From the NCBI GenBank assembly GCA_030625695.1, contig DAOUQK010000223.1, positions 1 to 6,334 on the forward strand: a DNA stretch of 6,334 nucleotides, read 5' to 3'. This stretch comes from Paracoccaceae bacterium. Its GTDB lineage: Bacteria; Pseudomonadota; Alphaproteobacteria; Rhodobacterales; Rhodobacteraceae. A model generated the notes under the pieces. It saw only the letters and a list, made by a program, of their open reading frames with translations. It made no database searches and was not told the DNA's origin. Of the stretch, positions 5,623-6,334 are shown piece by piece (position 1 is the first letter of the stretch; each line of letters opens with the position of its first letter). Both the position numbers and the translations under genes were made by a program.

Positions 5623-5702
5623 GCGCCTATTCCTTTCAACATCACTGGCAAGCCCCCTAAAAGGGTCACCCTGATTCCAGTGGAGTTCGTGGTGAAGATG
5701 GT

Positions 5703-5731
5703 CCCATACCCCCATGAAACTGGCTTGGCAA
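5703..5731 (-). promoter_or_regulatory. Candidate promoter for the rpmC-rpmD operon
   Basis: On the minus strand TTGCCA (5731-5726, five of six matches to TTGACA) is followed after 17 bases by TATGGG (5708-5703, three of six to TATAAT). It predicts a transcript start near 5696 and a leader of about 73 bases for rpmC. The -10 match is weak, but a promoter somewhere in this region is needed because the gene upstream is divergent. Confidence 0.35.
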
Positions 5732-5765
5732 CCTCTTTGTTACAGGCAAGGCCATCAATTTCACC

Positions 5766-5787
5766 GTAGGGCGGGGTTCACCCCGCC
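5766..5787 (+). repeat. REP-like palindrome, copy 4
   Basis: GTAGGGCGGGGT-TC-ACCCCGCC, preceded by ACC. It is followed after 12 bases by an identical copy, giving a direct repeat with a 34-base period. Confidence 0.87.
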
Positions 5788-5799
5788 GCCGCCTTTACC

Positions 5800-5821
5800 G
5801 TAGGGCGGGGTTCACCCCGCC
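5800..5821 (+). repeat. REP-like palindrome, copy 5
   Basis: GTAGGGCGGGGT-TC-ACCCCGCC, preceded by CTTTACC, which resembles the CTTTACG before copy 3. It is identical to copy 4 over 25 bases including the leading ACC. Confidence 0.87.
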
Positions 5822-5893
5822 TAACGCTCAGCAATAGAACCTCACCGGGTGCGGCCCGCAGGAAATAAAGGATTTCCCGCTACACCGCACTGT

Positions 5894-5920
5894 CGTCATC
5901 ACCCAGTTTGGGTTATGACG
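5894..5920 (+). promoter_or_regulatory. Hairpin directly upstream of the oxygenase start codon
   Basis: CGTCATCACCCA (5894-5905) and TGGGTTATGACG (5909-5920) are reverse complements with a single mismatch, around a three-base loop. The stem ends four bases before the ATG at 5925. No Shine-Dalgarno sequence is visible in the same stretch, so the structure may take part in translation control, or the DNA palindrome may be an operator. Confidence 0.45.
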
Positions 5921-5924
5921 CGGT

Positions 5925-6334
5925 ATGTCACAAATCGAATCCCTCTTCGTCACCCGCCTCTACCGCGCCGCCTTGTCCGAAAAAGGCGCAAACGTGGATA
6001 CGGCCGAACTCGAAACCTCCTGCTGGTCCATCGCCGAAGATGACGAAGCCGGTCAGGAATGGTGCGACCAGAACGACTATGCGGGCTACACTTCTTATGC
6101 TTCGCTCGACGACCTGCCCTGGCGCTTTCCGATCTTTGCCGATCTGGTCAAACAACTCGACAAACACGTCGCCACTTTTGTCGATGACCTCGCCTTTGAT
6201 CTTGACGGGCGCAAGGTTGAACTGAATGCCCTGTGGATCAACATCCTCCCCCAAGGCGGCATCCATACCTCTCACATCCACCCGCACAGCGTTATCAGCG
6301 GCACCACTTATGTAACCATGCCCGAAGGCGCCAG
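5925..6334 (+). CDS. Putative 2-oxoglutarate/Fe(II) oxygenase (TIGR02466-like), N-terminal part
   Basis: The gene runs off the window after 136 codons, with no stop. The start MSQIESLFVTRLYRAAL and, above all, ELNALWINILPQGGIHTSHI (99-118) followed by HPHSVISGTTYV (119-130) fit the TIGR02466 / PF13759 family of putative 2OG-Fe(II) oxygenases, usually about 200 residues long. H117 and H119 (H-x-H) are the likely iron ligands; further ligands would lie beyond the window. Its substrate is unknown; the family is thought to hydroxylate using 2-oxoglutarate and O2 in the cytoplasm, but no reaction is shown here. ATG at 5925 is the only possible start, since a TGA at 5916-5918 is in frame just upstream. 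No ribosome binding site is visible; TATGAC at 5914-5919 could be a -10 box that would give a leaderless mRNA, without a good -35. It is divergent from the ribosomal operon. Confidence 0.85.
   Translation, partial: MSQIESLFVTRLYRAALSEKGANVDTAELETSCWSIAEDDEAGQEWCDQNDYAGYTSYASLDDLPWRFPIFADLVKQLDKHVATFVDDLAFDLDGRKVELNALWINILPQGGIHTSHIHPHSVISGTTYVTMPEGA

Larger units (their letters stand above)
5623..5924. other. Divergent intergenic region between rpmC and the oxygenase gene
   Basis: These 302 bases have no credible gene on either strand. From the rpmC side they hold: the rpmC ribosome binding site (5631-5636); a nested inverted repeat in the rpmC leader (outer CACTGG/CCAGTG at 5643-5648 and 5677-5682, inner AGGGT-C-ACCCT at 5662-5672); a candidate minus-strand promoter (5703-5731); two direct copies of the REP-like palindrome (5766-5821); an AT-rich inverted repeat GGAAAT/ATTTCC (5861-5877); and a hairpin at 5894-5920 just before the oxygenase start. 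Both divergent transcripts should begin here. No remnant of rplP was recognised. Confidence 0.75.

Noticed and set aside
5763..5821. Tandem palindromes considered as a CRISPR array
   Set aside because: There are only two units with a 12-base gap, the same unit occurs singly and inverted elsewhere, and there are no cas genes.
5928..6287. Minus-strand frame of 119 codons opposite the oxygenase gene
   Set aside because: The + strand frame gives a clear family match with conserved histidines; the opposite frame is a by-product of GC-rich codon use.

Overview
The window looks like chromosomal DNA of an alphaproteobacterium, most likely a Rhodobacterales (Roseobacter-group) species. The reasons are the character of the ribosomal proteins (zinc-free 101-residue S14, L29 and S5 with alanine/glutamate-rich tails), an ApbC/Mrp C-terminus of alphaproteobacterial type, a TIGR02466-type oxygenase, and a short GC-rich palindrome, GTAGGGCGGGGT-N2-ACCCCGCC, scattered between genes. 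I recall that palindrome as common in this group; the placement is inference, not a database result.

Layout. Positions 2-148 (+) are the last 48 codons of an Mrp/ApbC-type P-loop ATPase. Positions 149-361 are non-coding, with two clear inverted repeats and a candidate promoter. Positions 362-1189 (+) encode an unrecognised 275-residue protein with two N-terminal membrane segments; it starts at TTG and is visibly more AT-rich than its neighbours. Positions 1190-1276 hold a strong minus-strand intrinsic terminator and one palindrome. From 5622 down to 1277, all on the minus strand, lie eleven intact ribosomal protein genes in the order rpmC-rpsQ-rplN-rplX-rplE-rpsN-rpsH-rplF-rplR-rpsE-rpmD. Positions 5623-5924 are a 302-base divergent intergenic region with two tandem palindromes and other inverted repeats. 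From 5925 to the window edge (+) is the first 136 codons of a putative 2-oxoglutarate/Fe(II) oxygenase.

The ribosomal genes are packed with 1 to 18 bases between them, or an 8-base overlap at rplX/rplE, and most have a Shine-Dalgarno sequence overlapping the stop of the gene before. Two spacers are larger: rpsQ-rplN (66 bases) and rplR-rpsE (165 bases, with a facing palindrome pair). Together they supply 50S proteins L29, L14, L24, L5, L6, L18 and L30 and 30S proteins S17, S14, S8 and S5. The block is the end of the classical S10 operon joined to most of the spc operon, but rplP is not upstream of rpmC, and rplO/secY do not follow rpmD. Transcription ends at the terminator after rpmD, so this island should have its own promoter in the divergent region.

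No clearly new system is visible. The items most worth a second look are the AT-rich membrane protein gene wedged between mrp and the ribosomal block, the palindromes inside the ribosomal operon, and the hairpin touching the oxygenase start codon.
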